DNA of 64,000 bases from JANOSH01 sp031415695 (GTDB taxonomy: Bacteria; Actinomycetota; Acidimicrobiia; Acidimicrobiales; Ilumatobacteraceae): contig JANOSH010000031.1 in NCBI GenBank assembly GCA_031415695.1, forward strand, positions 138,966-202,965, written 5' to 3'. Positions 8,436 through 17,129 of the stretch are shown here, in pieces. A program made the translations under genes and the position numbers. The notes beneath the pieces are model-generated. The model had not been told where the DNA came from and did not search any database. It was given only the letters and a program-made list of their open reading frames with translations. The first letter of the stretch is position 1; every line of letters starts with the position of its first letter.

Positions 8436-8815
8436 GTCGTTGCGTTGCGTTGCAGCAGCAACCGAAGCGCAGCGGCGTCGGTTTCGTTGAGGGAACTCAC
8501 GAAACGTGTCAGCGCCAGGTCCTGATCGGAGGCGGATTCGAGTGCGGCGCGCATCTTGCCTGCAATCCATTCGGCCTCGTTGGTCGTGGCGGTGTAGCGG
8601 TGCGCCTTGCCCTCGCGCAGACGTGTGAGTTGCCCTTTTCGCCAGAGCCGAGTGAGAACAGTGAGGGCCGTTGTGTAGGCCACTTCACCCTTGAGTCCAT
8701 CGGTAGCCTCGGCCGGTGTAAGCCCGCAAGCCGACGTCCACACTATGCGCATCAGACATGTTTCGAGTTCACCCATGGCTCGGCGAGGTCGAGCCTCGGG
8801 GATGTCTGGTGCCAC
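8432..8815 (-). CDS. BlaI/MecI/CopY-family transcriptional repressor
   Basis: A 127-aa winged-helix repressor. GELETCLMRIVW is the first helix of the family, VAYTTALTVLTRLWRKGQL the recognition helix, and LREGKAHRYTAT the wing. It is cleaved by M56 proteases or released by copper in relatives. GTG 8815 is 6 nt after TAACCT, so it is probably leaderless and autoregulated. It is divergent from CopC-CopD and co-transcribed with the M56 gene. Confidence 0.92.
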   Translation of the reverse strand: MAPDIPEARPRRAMGELETCLMRIVWTSACGLTPAEATDGLKGEVAYTTALTVLTRLWRKGQLTRLREGKAHRYTATTNEAEWIAGKMRAALESASDQDLALTRFVSSLNETDAAALRLLLQRNATT

Positions 8816-8821
8816 GGGGCA

Positions 8822-8827
8822 AGGTTA
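8822..8827 (-). promoter_or_regulatory. Leaderless -10 for the blaI-like gene
   Basis: TAACCT on the minus strand sits 6 nt before GTG 8815. The 57-bp divergent region also holds two direct TACTA repeats (8826-8830 and 8839-8843), possible operator half-sites. Confidence 0.5.
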
Positions 8828-8860
8828 CTAGATAGATGTACTACTCACTGTCGGAGTTGG

Positions 8861-8866
8861 TAATGT
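8861..8866 (+). promoter_or_regulatory. Leaderless -10 for the copC-copD fusion
   Basis: TAATGT lies exactly 6 nt before GTG 8873, with no ribosome binding site between them. Confidence 0.55.
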
Positions 8867-8872
8867 CCGATC

Positions 8873-10201
8873 GTGTCACGATGGCTCCGCTTAATGTTGA
8901 GGGTGGTAAGCGCGCTCGGACTTGCGCTCTTCGTCACCATCGGGTCTGCTCGTCCGGTATCGGCGCACAATAGTTTCGTCAGTAGCGACCCGTCCGATGG
9001 AGCCACGGCGGCGACGATCCCAGCCCAGCTTTCGTTGGTGTTCGTCAACGCGGTGCCCCTTGGTCAAGTGAGCGTCGACTTCTTCAACGCTGCAGCGGTT
9101 CGCACGCCCCTAGCAGGCTTTCAGCATGGCCCAGCCGGTCAGACCGAGGTGCTCGTCGCCATTCCAGCGACCGCCGTCGGTGCTGTGTCGTTCCGCTGGA
9201 AACTGGTGGCCGCGGACGGTCACACCGTGACCGGGCGCGTTGGAATCACAATCAATCCGCCATCGTCGTTGGCATCGCCGGACTTGGCGACAGCCTCGTC
9301 GACGGTCGCAGTCATACCGATCGATACCGATGTCTCGACGGATACTGGGTCGGGGGCTGGCACCGCCACTCGATGGTTGTTGCGGGTCGCGTCTTTCGTC
9401 GGTCTTGTTGGGCTTCTAGGCGTACTGGTCACTGCTGGGTTTTTGTGGCCGGGCTCGTGGGGGCAGCGATCTCTCCATCGCGCCGCCGTGTGGGCGGTCA
9501 GCCTCGTCGCTTTGTCATCGGCAGGCCAATTTGTGGACTTCATGACGGTTGCGGGCAGTTTTGATGTAGCCATCGGCACCTCCTACGGGTTCGCGCTTGT
9601 GGTCCGTTTGTTGTCACTCGTAGTGTTCGCGGCCTACCTCTTCACCTGGTTTCCGAAGGACGACGAACTGCGTTGGACGGTGCTTGCGTTTGGGGCTGTA
9701 GTGCTGGCGGGAACCTGGAGCTGGTCGGGACATCCACGTAGTTTGCGTTGGCCGATTCTCGGTGTCCCGATCGACCTGGTTCACCTCGTTGCGGGATCCA
9801 TCTGGCTTGGTGGTTTGGTGTTCATGGCGGCGGTGGTGATGCGGGAGGCAGACGACGGAATTCAGACGATCGCGGTGCGGCGTTTCGCGCCGGTAGCCGG
9901 CCGGTGCACCGCAGCGATCGTGGTCACTGGTCTGATTCAGTCGATTCGTATCGACGGTGGCTTGTCGGCATTCATCAACACAACCCACGGTCGCCTCGTT
10001 GTGGCCAAAGTAGTCTTGTTGGGGCTGATGCTCGTCGTCGCCAATGTCAACCGACAACGTGTGGCCCTGCACTTTCACTCGGGAGAACCAGTTGCAACCG
10101 CGACGAAGAAGCAACTTGCACGAGCCATGGTGACCGAGACCGTTGTCGGCATGGTGATACTCGGCCTCAGTGCAGTGCTCGTGGTGAACAGCCCGGGGTG
10201 A
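8873..10201 (+). CDS. CopC-CopD fusion, copper resistance/import membrane protein
   Basis: 442 aa. A signal peptide (1-31, cut after PVSA) exposes an N-terminal His (H32), the copper ligand of CopC; a second CopC signature, DGHTVTG, lies near residue 115. This cupredoxin-like domain is followed by eight or so membrane spans (about 170-440) of the CopD family, including LVHLVAGSIWLGGLVFMAAV. It would bind copper outside the membrane and move it inwards. The operon-like setting with a BlaI/M56 regulator and a DUF305 lipoprotein supports copper homeostasis. Fusions of this sort are common in actinobacteria. Confidence 0.93.
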   Translation: MSRWLRLMLRVVSALGLALFVTIGSARPVSAHNSFVSSDPSDGATAATIPAQLSLVFVNAVPLGQVSVDFFNAAAVRTPLAGFQHGPAGQTEVLVAIPATAVGAVSFRWKLVAADGHTVTGRVGITINPPSSLASPDLATASSTVAVIPIDTDVSTDTGSGAGTATRWLLRVASFVGLVGLLGVLVTAGFLWPGSWGQRSLHRAAVWAVSLVALSSAGQFVDFMTVAGSFDVAIGTSYGFALVVRLLSLVVFAAYLFTWFPKDDELRWTVLAFGAVVLAGTWSWSGHPRSLRWPILGVPIDLVHLVAGSIWLGGLVFMAAVVMREADDGIQTIAVRRFAPVAGRCTAAIVVTGLIQSIRIDGGLSAFINTTHGRLVVAKVVLLGLMLVVANVNRQRVALHFHSGEPVATATKKQLARAMVTETVVGMVILGLSAVLVVNSPG

Positions 10202-10224
10202 CCACCCACCGATGAACGAACCCA

Positions 10225-10237
10225 CTACACTGTGTAG
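10225..10237 (+). promoter_or_regulatory. Perfect palindrome over the -10 of the DUF305 gene
   Basis: CTACAC-T-GTGTAG is a perfect inverted repeat of 6-bp arms that overlaps a -10-like TACACT (10226-10231). It contains TACA/TGTA half-sites, the core of CopY/BlaI operators, here with a 3-base spacer. A purine-rich ribosome site (AAGAAAGG, 10243-10250) precedes ATG 10258. It is probably the operator for the local BlaI-type repressor. Confidence 0.5.
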
Positions 10238-10257
10238 GACATAAGAAAGGCTACCCA

Positions 10258-10830
10258 ATGAATCGATCTATTGCTATCGCTCTACTGGTCACCCTGGCGC
10301 TTCCTCTTGGGGCCTGCGGAAACTCGACGGAATCAGCCGACAAACCTGCTGCTTCGGCGACGGCTGGTTCGTTCAACGACGCCGATGTCACATTCGCGCA
10401 AGGCATGATTCCTCATCACGAGCAAGCGGTCGAAATGGCCGACATGGCGCTCGACCCCACGACGAGCGCTGGCCCGAAGATTGTCGACCTGGCCAAGCGA
10501 ATCAAGGGTGCCCAAGACCCCGAGATACGGTTGATGAAGGGTTGGCTCACGACGTGGGGAAAAGACCTCATGGGTTCTGATCATTCGGGCCATTCCATGT
10601 CAGGCATGATGACGGTTGACGACCTGGCCAAGCTTGGCGCTTTCAAGGGCGCCACGTTCGACAAACGGTGGGCAGAATTGATGGTCGAACACCATAAGGG
10701 CGCTCTCGAACAGGCCAACGCAGTGATCCGTGATGGAAAAGCCGCAGCAGTCAAGACACTCGCTGCCGACATTCTGAAGGGCCAGAAGGCCGAGATAGAC
10801 GAAATGTTGGGCATTATCAAGACATACTGA
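10258..10830 (+). CDS. DUF305 family lipoprotein, probable copper-binding
   Basis: 190 aa. A lipoprotein signal ends in LPLGAC with lipid-anchored C20. The DUF305 signature is duplicated: MIPHHEQAVEMADMAL near 50 and MVEHHKGALEQA near 142. His/Met clusters (HSGHSMSGMM) are consistent with metal binding on the cell surface. DUF305 proteins are repeatedly found with copper-resistance genes. It lies downstream of copC-copD and has its own promoter with a palindromic operator. Confidence 0.9.
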   Translation: MNRSIAIALLVTLALPLGACGNSTESADKPAASATAGSFNDADVTFAQGMIPHHEQAVEMADMALDPTTSAGPKIVDLAKRIKGAQDPEIRLMKGWLTTWGKDLMGSDHSGHSMSGMMTVDDLAKLGAFKGATFDKRWAELMVEHHKGALEQANAVIRDGKAAAVKTLAADILKGQKAEIDEMLGIIKTY

Positions 10831-10835
10831 GGTTC

Positions 10836-11861
10836 ATGAGACCAGCCCGTTTGCTCGCAGCATTCGGGATTGTTGTTGTTACGTCTGTCGGCGTGCTCGC
10901 CTGGCGTACTGGTTATCCGGTTCTGTCGTGTGGAGTACTGCCCGTCGATTACACGCCGCCGCCATCTCCTACTGGACCTGGCGCTGCAGTGCGCCATGTC
11001 GTGGTGGTGGCTATGGAGAACACGCCAGCCGTCGAGGTGTACCAGGGTGCCGACACGGGCTATCTCCAGTCGCTGCTCACCCGAGGCGCTCATGCAACGA
11101 ATTTTGTCGACCTTCTTAAGCCTGCGGTGCCGAGCGAGCCGCACTACTTGTTGATGGAAGCGGGCACCGCAACGTTTGCCGACCGTCAACTGTGTGACAA
11201 CGAAGCGCCGTCGCCCGATCATGTGACCGCGAGCACCGACCACTTGGTGACACAAATGGCCGCGGCGTCACCACCGGTGTCATGGATGAGTTATCAAGAG
11301 GGCCTCGATCCGGCGACCACAGGCGCCTGCCCGATCGTGGCGAGTGGTGCCTATGCCCCGAAACACAATCCATTCGTTTTCTTCACTGACATTGTCGGTA
11401 ACCCGCCGTCGTCGACCAACGAGTTCTGCGCTTTGCATCATCGCCCTGCAAGTCGACTTGCCGAAGATCTCCAGAGCGGGGCGCTCGCCGACTATGTATT
11501 TGTCACGCCCGACTTGTGTAACGACATGCACGATCGGTGTGGGTCAGCACGAAGCCGCGAGGCCGGTGGCGATGAATGGCTTCGGGTGAACCTGCCGCCC
11601 ATTCTCGATTTTGCCGACCGCAACGACGGCGTCGTTTTCCTGGTCTGGGACGAGGGCAGCCTGTCCGACTCCGTCCTGCCGTTCTACGCATTCGGGCCTG
11701 CGGTCAAACCGGCGTATGCGGCATCTGGCACCTTCACTCACCGGTCCATGCTGCGATCGATCGAGACCATGTTTGGTTTGCCGATACTGCCAACCGTCAA
11801 GGGTGCCAACGACCTAGCCGAGATGTTCGTAGGCGACCGTTTGCCGGTTCGCCAACCGTAG
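10836..11861 (+). CDS. Secreted or membrane-anchored alkaline phosphatase-superfamily phosphoesterase
   Basis: 341 aa with an N-terminal hydrophobic anchor (5-25). HVVVVAMENTPAVEVY is the metal-site motif of the PF04185 phosphoesterase/acid phosphatase family (normally xMENxSF). Later landmarks are YVFVTPDLCNDMHD, and VVFLVWDEGS, which carries the second metal Asp. TFTHRSMLRSIETMFGLP is the usual C-terminal His motif. It probably hydrolyses phosphoester bonds outside the membrane. It starts 6 bp after the DUF305 stop, so co-transcription is likely. Confidence 0.87.
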   Translation: MRPARLLAAFGIVVVTSVGVLAWRTGYPVLSCGVLPVDYTPPPSPTGPGAAVRHVVVVAMENTPAVEVYQGADTGYLQSLLTRGAHATNFVDLLKPAVPSEPHYLLMEAGTATFADRQLCDNEAPSPDHVTASTDHLVTQMAAASPPVSWMSYQEGLDPATTGACPIVASGAYAPKHNPFVFFTDIVGNPPSSTNEFCALHHRPASRLAEDLQSGALADYVFVTPDLCNDMHDRCGSARSREAGGDEWLRVNLPPILDFADRNDGVVFLVWDEGSLSDSVLPFYAFGPAVKPAYAASGTFTHRSMLRSIETMFGLPILPTVKGANDLAEMFVGDRLPVRQP

Positions 11862-11865
11862 CGAC

Positions 11866-12642
11866 ATGCGCGTGTACCTCGAGATAGCTCGGCTGAGTTT
11901 CAGGCGATACTCCACGTATCGCGGTGCAGCATTTGCCGGAGTGTTTACCAACACGGTTTTCGGTTTCGTGCTGGCCAGCATCCTACGAGCTGCTGTTGGT
12001 GACCGAACCGTTGGAGGTCTCGACCGAGACGACGTCACGCTCTTTACGTTCGCAGCACAGGGCATGTTGGCTGTGGTTAACGCCTTCGGCGATTTTGAGC
12101 TGGCGAACCGAGTGCTCAGCGGAGAGGTCGCAACCGAGCTCCACCGCCCTGTCGATTTCGCTAGCTTCAAGCTCGCCAATGATGTGGGTCGTTCCGGATT
12201 CAACGCCTTGGCACGGGGCATCCCACCGTTTGTGATCGGCTGGATTGCCTTCCGATTCGAACTCCCGGGACCGTCGCGAGTTGCATCGTTCCTGATGGCG
12301 ATAGCGGTTGCCGTGGTGCTGTCATCACGTCTGTGGACGATCGTTGGCCTTGTCTCGTTTTGGCTCACCGATGGCAACGGCGTCGTCCAGATGATGGTGC
12401 TGGTGGTCAGTACGTTCGGTGGTGTTTTGATCCCGCTGCAGTTCTTTCCCGACTCGATGGTGCGGGTCCTCGAAGTGCTGCCATTCGCCGCTCTCGTGCA
12501 GCTCCCCGTCGACGTGTACCTCGGCTTTCGTAACGTCGGCGCAGTCCTCGTAGTGCAGTCGGGTTGGGTGGTTACGTTGGAGCTGGTGCTTCGTTGGGAA
12601 CTGCGCCTGGCCTTGCGTAAGTTGGAGATCCAAGGTGGTTGA
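11866..12642 (+). CDS. ABC-2 family transporter permease (first subunit)
   Basis: 258-aa integral membrane protein with about six spans. RLSFRRYSTYRGAAFAGVF is the N-terminal amphipathic helix and first span typical of PF06182 permeases. It lacks a binding-protein partner, so it is more likely an exporter. It begins 5 bp after the phosphoesterase stop and overlaps the next permease by 8 bp, so it forms one operon with the two downstream genes. Substrate unknown. Confidence 0.87.
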   Translation: MRVYLEIARLSFRRYSTYRGAAFAGVFTNTVFGFVLASILRAAVGDRTVGGLDRDDVTLFTFAAQGMLAVVNAFGDFELANRVLSGEVATELHRPVDFASFKLANDVGRSGFNALARGIPPFVIGWIAFRFELPGPSRVASFLMAIAVAVVLSSRLWTIVGLVSFWLTDGNGVVQMMVLVVSTFGGVLIPLQFFPDSMVRVLEVLPFAALVQLPVDVYLGFRNVGAVLVVQSGWVVTLELVLRWELRLALRKLEIQGG

Positions 12643-13450
12643 AGTTGTCGTTTCCGCCAGGCTGTACCGCCGCCTTGTCGGAGCGCGTATCCGGTCGGAC
12701 TTCACGTACCGGGCCTCGTTTTTCTTACGGGTGTTGTCGGCCGCGCTTGTCACTGCGTCAGCGTACGTGGCCATTGCTGCGTTGATCTCTAAAGTCGGCA
12801 CACTTGGCGGCTGGGGTCGGTGGCCCATCACATTTCTGTACGGCATGTCGAGTTCCGCTTTTCGGTTCGCTGATGCGTTCATCGGAGGCTCCATCGAGCG
12901 GTGTAGCGAACAGGTCCGCACCGGCAAGTTCGACAAGTTCCTCACTCGTCCCGTGAATGTATTGGTGTCGGTCCTCGGCGAAGACTTTGCGTTTCGGCGG
13001 GTGGGCCAGTTCATCGCTGTTGTTCCGTTCGCAGTCGTCGCCCTTTCACATCTCCCGATTCATTGGACGCTGGGTCGGGTCCTGTTCATCCCGTTCATGT
13101 TCGTCGGTGCCGTGGGTACCTTCTCGGCCATCTTCGTGGTGTCGGGTTGCCTTGCGTTTTGGTCGCCAAACACCACCGAGATTGCAAACGCGTTTACCTA
13201 CGGAGGTGCCACGGTGGCCGAGTACCCCGTGCACATCATGACGAACTGGGTGCGAGTGCTAGCGGTGAGCGTCGTACCGGTTGGTTTCACCGTGTATCTA
13301 CCGTCGTTTGTGCTGTTCGACGCCCCCAACCCACTTGGCGTTCCCTTGTGGGTGTCGCTGATCTCGCCGTTGGCCGCCATTCCCTTTGGCCTGCTGGCTC
13401 GAACAGTGTGGCGTTACGCCCTGCGGCACTACAGGAGCACCGGATCATGA
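12635..13450 (+). CDS. ABC-2 family transporter permease (second subunit)
   Basis: 271-aa permease with about six spans, homologous in layout to its neighbour (ARIRSDFTYRASFFLRVLSA at the N-terminus). The GTG start lies within the previous gene. The pattern of two unlike ABC-2 permeases followed by one ATPase is a common actinobacterial exporter arrangement. Its stop overlaps the ATPase start (ATGA). Confidence 0.87.
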   Translation: MVEVVVSARLYRRLVGARIRSDFTYRASFFLRVLSAALVTASAYVAIAALISKVGTLGGWGRWPITFLYGMSSSAFRFADAFIGGSIERCSEQVRTGKFDKFLTRPVNVLVSVLGEDFAFRRVGQFIAVVPFAVVALSHLPIHWTLGRVLFIPFMFVGAVGTFSAIFVVSGCLAFWSPNTTEIANAFTYGGATVAEYPVHIMTNWVRVLAVSVVPVGFTVYLPSFVLFDAPNPLGVPLWVSLISPLAAIPFGLLARTVWRYALRHYRSTGS

Positions 13451-14403
13451 CCGACGTCATCGTTACCAACGATTTGTCCAAGACGTTCGTGGTGCGCCGC
13501 AAGACCGGCGTGCTGCGCCGTGAACGCGTCGAGGTTGCTGCTGTTTGCGGCGTGAATGTTCACGTCGCGCCCGGTGAAATGGTTGGCTTCATCGGCCCGA
13601 ACGGTGCGGGAAAGTCCACCACTATCAAGATGCTGTCGGGTGTTTTGCAGCCCTCGGGAGGGAACGCCAGAGTACTGGGCCTGACGCCGCTCGACGATCG
13701 GGTGAAATTGGCCCGGCGCATCGGCGTGGTGTTCGGACAACGAAGCCAATTGTGGTGGGATCTTCCACTTGCCGACAGTTTCTCGTTGCTGCGCCATATG
13801 TACCGAGTATCGGCCGCCGATCATCGCGACACTCTCACGTGGTTGTCGGATCTGCTCGAACTCGGCCCGCTAATGTCGGTTGCGGTTCGGCAATTGTCGC
13901 TTGGGCAACGCATGCGCGGTGAGCTTGCTGCGGCGCTGCTGCATCGCCCCGAGTTGGTGTTCCTCGACGAACCCACCATTGGCCTCGACGTGGTTTCGAA
14001 GCATGCCGTTCGCGAAGCGCTTGAACAGCTCAACCGCGACCAGGGAACGACGGTAATTCTCACCACTCACGATCTCAAAGATATCGAACGGCTGTGTGAA
14101 CGCGTGGTTATCATCGACCACGGTCGAGTCATCATCGATGGCCCGCTTGCCGCTGTCGTCGAACGGCTGGACTCGACGCGAATACTGGTCGTCGACCTCG
14201 ACAAGGTGTACCCGGCGATGCAGCTCGATGGTGTCGAGTGTCAGCGTGTCGAGGGCTCGCGCCAGTGGCTTGGGTTCGACGGCACCAAACGGTCGGCTAC
14301 CGACGTGCTCGGAGCCCTTGCAGCAGTGGCCGACGTAAGAGATATCAGCTTGGAAGAACCCGATATCGATGCGATCGTGCGGCGTATCTACGCGGGCGGT
14401 TGA
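13447..14403 (+). CDS. ABC transporter ATP-binding protein
   Basis: 318-aa ATPase energising the two permeases. Walker A is GPNGAGKST. The Q-loop region is GVVFGQRSQLWWDLP. The signature is LSLGQRMRGE, Walker B LVFLDEPTIGLD, and the H-loop TTHD. The Q-rich segment GQRSQLWWDLP is characteristic of the subfamily that pairs with PF06182 permeases. ATG 13447 was chosen because it overlaps the permease stop; earlier in-frame codons lie entirely inside the permease gene. Confidence 0.93.
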   Translation: MTDVIVTNDLSKTFVVRRKTGVLRRERVEVAAVCGVNVHVAPGEMVGFIGPNGAGKSTTIKMLSGVLQPSGGNARVLGLTPLDDRVKLARRIGVVFGQRSQLWWDLPLADSFSLLRHMYRVSAADHRDTLTWLSDLLELGPLMSVAVRQLSLGQRMRGELAAALLHRPELVFLDEPTIGLDVVSKHAVREALEQLNRDQGTTVILTTHDLKDIERLCERVVIIDHGRVIIDGPLAAVVERLDSTRILVVDLDKVYPAMQLDGVECQRVEGSRQWLGFDGTKRSATDVLGALAAVADVRDISLEEPDIDAIVRRIYAGG

Positions 14404-14930
14404 TTGAGTGCGGCGACGAACGGACCAATCTGGGACGCCATGATTTTGGTGTTGGCGCGAAGTGTGAGGTCCGGATGATCGTTGAAACTCACCGTGATGG
14501 GTACGACGCCTTTTTGGGGTGCGAGGGCCACTGCGTGAGTGATAGTGGTAGTTAGCCGGTCGGCGATGAGGGACCCTGCCTGGCGGGTTGCCATGGCAAA
14601 GACGGCGATACGTCGGTCGGTCACCGCCACTGCTCGGGGGCTGGTGAGAGACGCAGCCAGCTTCGACAAGTTGCCGACACGTTCGCGTCGCTTCTGTATG
14701 AGCCGGACAATGAGCCCCCCGAAGAGCCCGCCTGCGCCACCGGCCACGATGGCACCAAGAAAATTCCAGTTGGCCCCGGCCCGACTCACTTGTAGAAAAA
14801 CCACACCGAACACGACGGGCAGAATGCTCATGGGATCGTTCGGTGGGCTATGTACGAGTAATCCCCGTAGCGTCTCGCCTGGCTCGAGCTTGGCGATAAC
14901 CGACTGTTGCAATGCGTCGATGGCGGGCAT
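14388..14930 (-). CDS. Hypothetical two-span membrane protein
   Basis: 180 aa, not recognised. Residues about 32-50 and 55-75 are hydrophobic, the second glycine-rich (GAIVAGGAGGLFGGLIVRL). The C-terminal soluble half contains AVAVTDRRIAVFAMATRQAG, which resembles PH-like 'GAVLVTDRRLLVL' segments of bacterial membrane-associated domains, so a bPH-like fold is possible. It overlaps the converging ABC ATPase by 16 bp and starts on the last base of the upstream lipoprotein stop (TAATG), so it is coupled to that gene. Confidence 0.7.
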   Translation of the reverse strand: MPAIDALQQSVIAKLEPGETLRGLLVHSPPNDPMSILPVVFGVVFLQVSRAGANWNFLGAIVAGGAGGLFGGLIVRLIQKRRERVGNLSKLAASLTSPRAVAVTDRRIAVFAMATRQAGSLIADRLTTTITHAVALAPQKGVVPITVSFNDHPDLTLRANTKIMASQIGPFVAALNQPPA

Positions 14931-15946
14931 TAGCTGATCGTCATTTCTGCGTCGAATGGAACTGAGGTTGTGCCGGTTGCCGGGCGAGCCACCAAGGTGT
15001 AATGCCCTGTAGCGGGTAGGACGAGGGACACTGGTGTTGCCGACGTAGCGATGGCTAGCACTGTCGTCCCTTGACGGATGTCGATCACGGCTGCGGTGAG
15101 GCCAGGTGATGCCGGCTCTACGACGAGTCGTAGCGTCTGGCCGCCAGATGCGTCGAAGCCCCCGGCCGATGCCGTTCCTGTTCCACCCGAGATGATTGCT
15201 CCCGACGTGCCCGGCAGGAAAGCGATCGGCGCTTCGACCGCCGGTGCCCCGGTATCCAAGCCAATGAACCGTCGCTTCGCGGGCGATCCCGATGCCACGA
15301 GCGTGGAACCGGTGAGCACGAACGCTTGTCGCTCGGCAGCAGTTGGGCAGCAGGCGCCTTCGGCATCGGTGTAGCGATCGATCACAAGCTTTCCGTTGGC
15401 GATGGCCACTGATCGAACGCCGTCGAAGGCCCGATCACCCGCTCCGGCCGACACGATTCGTGTTGCCACTCCAGATGTGCAGCGGTACACGTGAACATCG
15501 GTGAACTGCCCGGTGCCGCCGGTGTTGACGTTGGTGTGCACTGCCGTCTCGGCTGCGGTATCTACGCCACCGATGTCGCCGATGGCCGTACCCCGGACCT
15601 GAAGTGCGGCATAGTCGGCTGATGCTGGCGTGCCCCGAACGCCCTGCCCGCTGACGACGGTGATAGCGCCAAAGTCGGGCAGATCAAACGTGAAGTTCCG
15701 AAAGTCAATAGCCGCGCAGGGTTTGATAACCACCGTTGTCGTGACCGCGGTCGTGGGCGCCGGTCCGGTCGTGGTCGGGGCGTTTGTCGACGTTGGCGGC
15801 GCGGTGGTCGAAGCGTCAGTTGAGGTGCTCGCGGCGATGGTGCTGGACGCGCCAGTGGTGGAGACGCTGGAGCCTCCACCACTGGTACATGACATTGATA
15901 CGGCGAGTGCGGTGCACCCGGCAAGGAGTCGTCGTCGGAGTCGCAT
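14930..15946 (-). CDS. Probable secreted lipoprotein with Ser/Thr-rich linker
   Basis: 338 aa. An Arg-rich signal sequence (MRLRRRLLAGCTALAVSMSC) offers two candidate lipidation cysteines (C11, C20). A low-complexity Thr/Ser/Pro/Ala linker spans about 25-70, and a beta-rich C-terminal part of unknown fold follows, ending in YTLVARPATGTTSV. ATG 15946 lies 7 nt after TAACGT, a leaderless arrangement that excludes the ATG at 15955. Function unknown; probably surface-exposed. Confidence 0.75.
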   Translation of the reverse strand: MRLRRRLLAGCTALAVSMSCTSGGGSSVSTTGASSTIAASTSTDASTTAPPTSTNAPTTTGPAPTTAVTTTVVIKPCAAIDFRNFTFDLPDFGAITVVSGQGVRGTPASADYAALQVRGTAIGDIGGVDTAAETAVHTNVNTGGTGQFTDVHVYRCTSGVATRIVSAGAGDRAFDGVRSVAIANGKLVIDRYTDAEGACCPTAAERQAFVLTGSTLVASGSPAKRRFIGLDTGAPAVEAPIAFLPGTSGAIISGGTGTASAGGFDASGGQTLRLVVEPASPGLTAAVIDIRQGTTVLAIATSATPVSLVLPATGHYTLVARPATGTTSVPFDAEMTIS

Positions 15947-15953
15947 GGCAACC

Positions 15954-15959
15954 ACGTTA
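15954..15959 (-). promoter_or_regulatory. Leaderless -10 for the 15946 lipoprotein gene
   Basis: TAACGT on the minus strand, 7 nt before ATG 15946. It decides the start. Confidence 0.5.
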
Positions 15960-15984
15960 CGTGGCCACGATGGTCGTGCGCGGG

Positions 15985-16923
15985 CTAGACAGCCAGAAGG
16001 TCGCGGGCACCTGTGTCGCTTGAGGGATGGCGCAACTTCGACATGGCGCGCGCTTCGATCTGCCGAATGCGCTCTCGGGTCAAGTTGAAGTGTTCGCCGA
16101 CTTCTTCGAGCGTGCGGGGCTCGCCACGATCGAGGCCGAAGCGAAGCTTCAGGATCTCTCGCTCGCGGTCGTCTAGCGGAGCCAACAGCCGGTTGATTTC
16201 GTCGGGCAGCAGTGCCGTGGCGGCGACCTCGAACGGTGATTCGGCCGACCGGTCCTCGACAACATCGCCGAGTTCGGCATCGCCGTCGTCTCGCAATGGT
16301 TCGCTGAGCGACAACGGTTCGGCGGCGAAGCGAAGCGCCTCGGTAACCTTGTCTTCTGGCATCTCGACTTCGGCAGCCAGCTCAGTGAGCGTGGCTGGAC
16401 GACCCATCTTCAGTTCGAGACGAGCGCGAGCCTTTTGCAATCGAGCCAACGTGTCGCCGGCATGCACTGGGAGCCGAATGGTACGGCCGGTGTTGGCGAT
16501 ACCGCGGGTAATGGCCTGACGGATCCACCAGGTTGCGTACGTGGAGAACTTGAAGCCCTTGCGCCAGTCGAACTTTTCGACGGCATGCATAAGGCCGAGG
16601 TTGCCTTCCTGGATGAGGTCGAGCAACGGCAAGCCTGAGGCTTGGTACTTTTTGGCGATCGACACGACAAGACGAAGGTTCGACTGCACGAACGTGCGCT
16701 CGGCATCTTCGCCTTCACGAGCCGCACGGCGAAGTTCACGTTTCTTGGCCGGCGTAATCTCTTTCCCGCCCTTTTCGAGTGCGGCGGCAGCGGTGGCACC
16801 GGACTCGATGGCCTTGGCTAGCCGGACCTCGTCGTCCTTTGTAAGAAGGGGATACTGACCAATGTCAGTGAGATACAATCTGACGAGGTCTTCTTCGTCG
16901 CGTTCTATGCGATCTTTAGCCAA
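15985..16923 (-). CDS. RNA polymerase sigma-70 factor, RpoD/SigA-related
   Basis: 312 aa. Region 1.2 is DLVRLYLTDIGQYPLLTKDD. Region 2 includes NLRLVVSIAKKYQASGLPLL, DLIQEGNLGLMHAVEKFDWR and the -10 recognition helix FSTYATWWIRQAI. Region 3 and region 4.2 (TLEEVGEHFNLTRERIRQIE) are complete. The long N-terminal region 1.1 of principal sigma factors is missing, so this may be a SigB-like group 2 factor or a short primary one. It uses TTG 16923, with GAGGAG 8 nt upstream. A candidate promoter (TTGGTA, 16 bp, TATCAT at 17013-17018 on the minus strand) lies in the 206-bp upstream gap. Confidence 0.93.
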   Translation of the reverse strand: MAKDRIERDEEDLVRLYLTDIGQYPLLTKDDEVRLAKAIESGATAAAALEKGGKEITPAKKRELRRAAREGEDAERTFVQSNLRLVVSIAKKYQASGLPLLDLIQEGNLGLMHAVEKFDWRKGFKFSTYATWWIRQAITRGIANTGRTIRLPVHAGDTLARLQKARARLELKMGRPATLTELAAEVEMPEDKVTEALRFAAEPLSLSEPLRDDGDAELGDVVEDRSAESPFEVAATALLPDEINRLLAPLDDREREILKLRFGLDRGEPRTLEEVGEHFNLTRERIRQIEARAMSKLRHPSSDTGARDLLAV

Positions 16924-17012
16924 TTGCCCTGCTCCTCAGTGATGCTGGTGTGCACCGGACGACCCGATGGTTGGGGGAGAGAATCCAAAATCCGCGCCCT
17001 TGGTGCTTGTTC

Positions 17013-17040
17013 ATGATACGGGACCGGTCAACCCTACCAA
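17013..17040 (-). promoter_or_regulatory. Candidate sigma-70 promoter of the sigma-factor gene
   Basis: On the minus strand TTGGTA (17035-17040) and TATCAT (17013-17018) are separated by 16 bp, giving a leader of about 80 nt. A perfect 7-bp dyad GTGACAT/ATGTCAC with a 6-base loop lies at 17055-17074, between this promoter and the divergent gene at 17130. Confidence 0.35.
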
Positions 17041-17129
17041 CCGGCCTAGTTTCCGTGACATACCGGGATGTCACATTGACGCAAAGTGGTATTTCGACAC
17101 CAAAGTTGACAATGAGCCAACATTGAGCA

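Noticed and set aside
13063..13446. N-terminal extension of the ABC ATPase
   Set aside because: It lies wholly inside the permease gene, and the ATPase motifs begin after ATG 13447.
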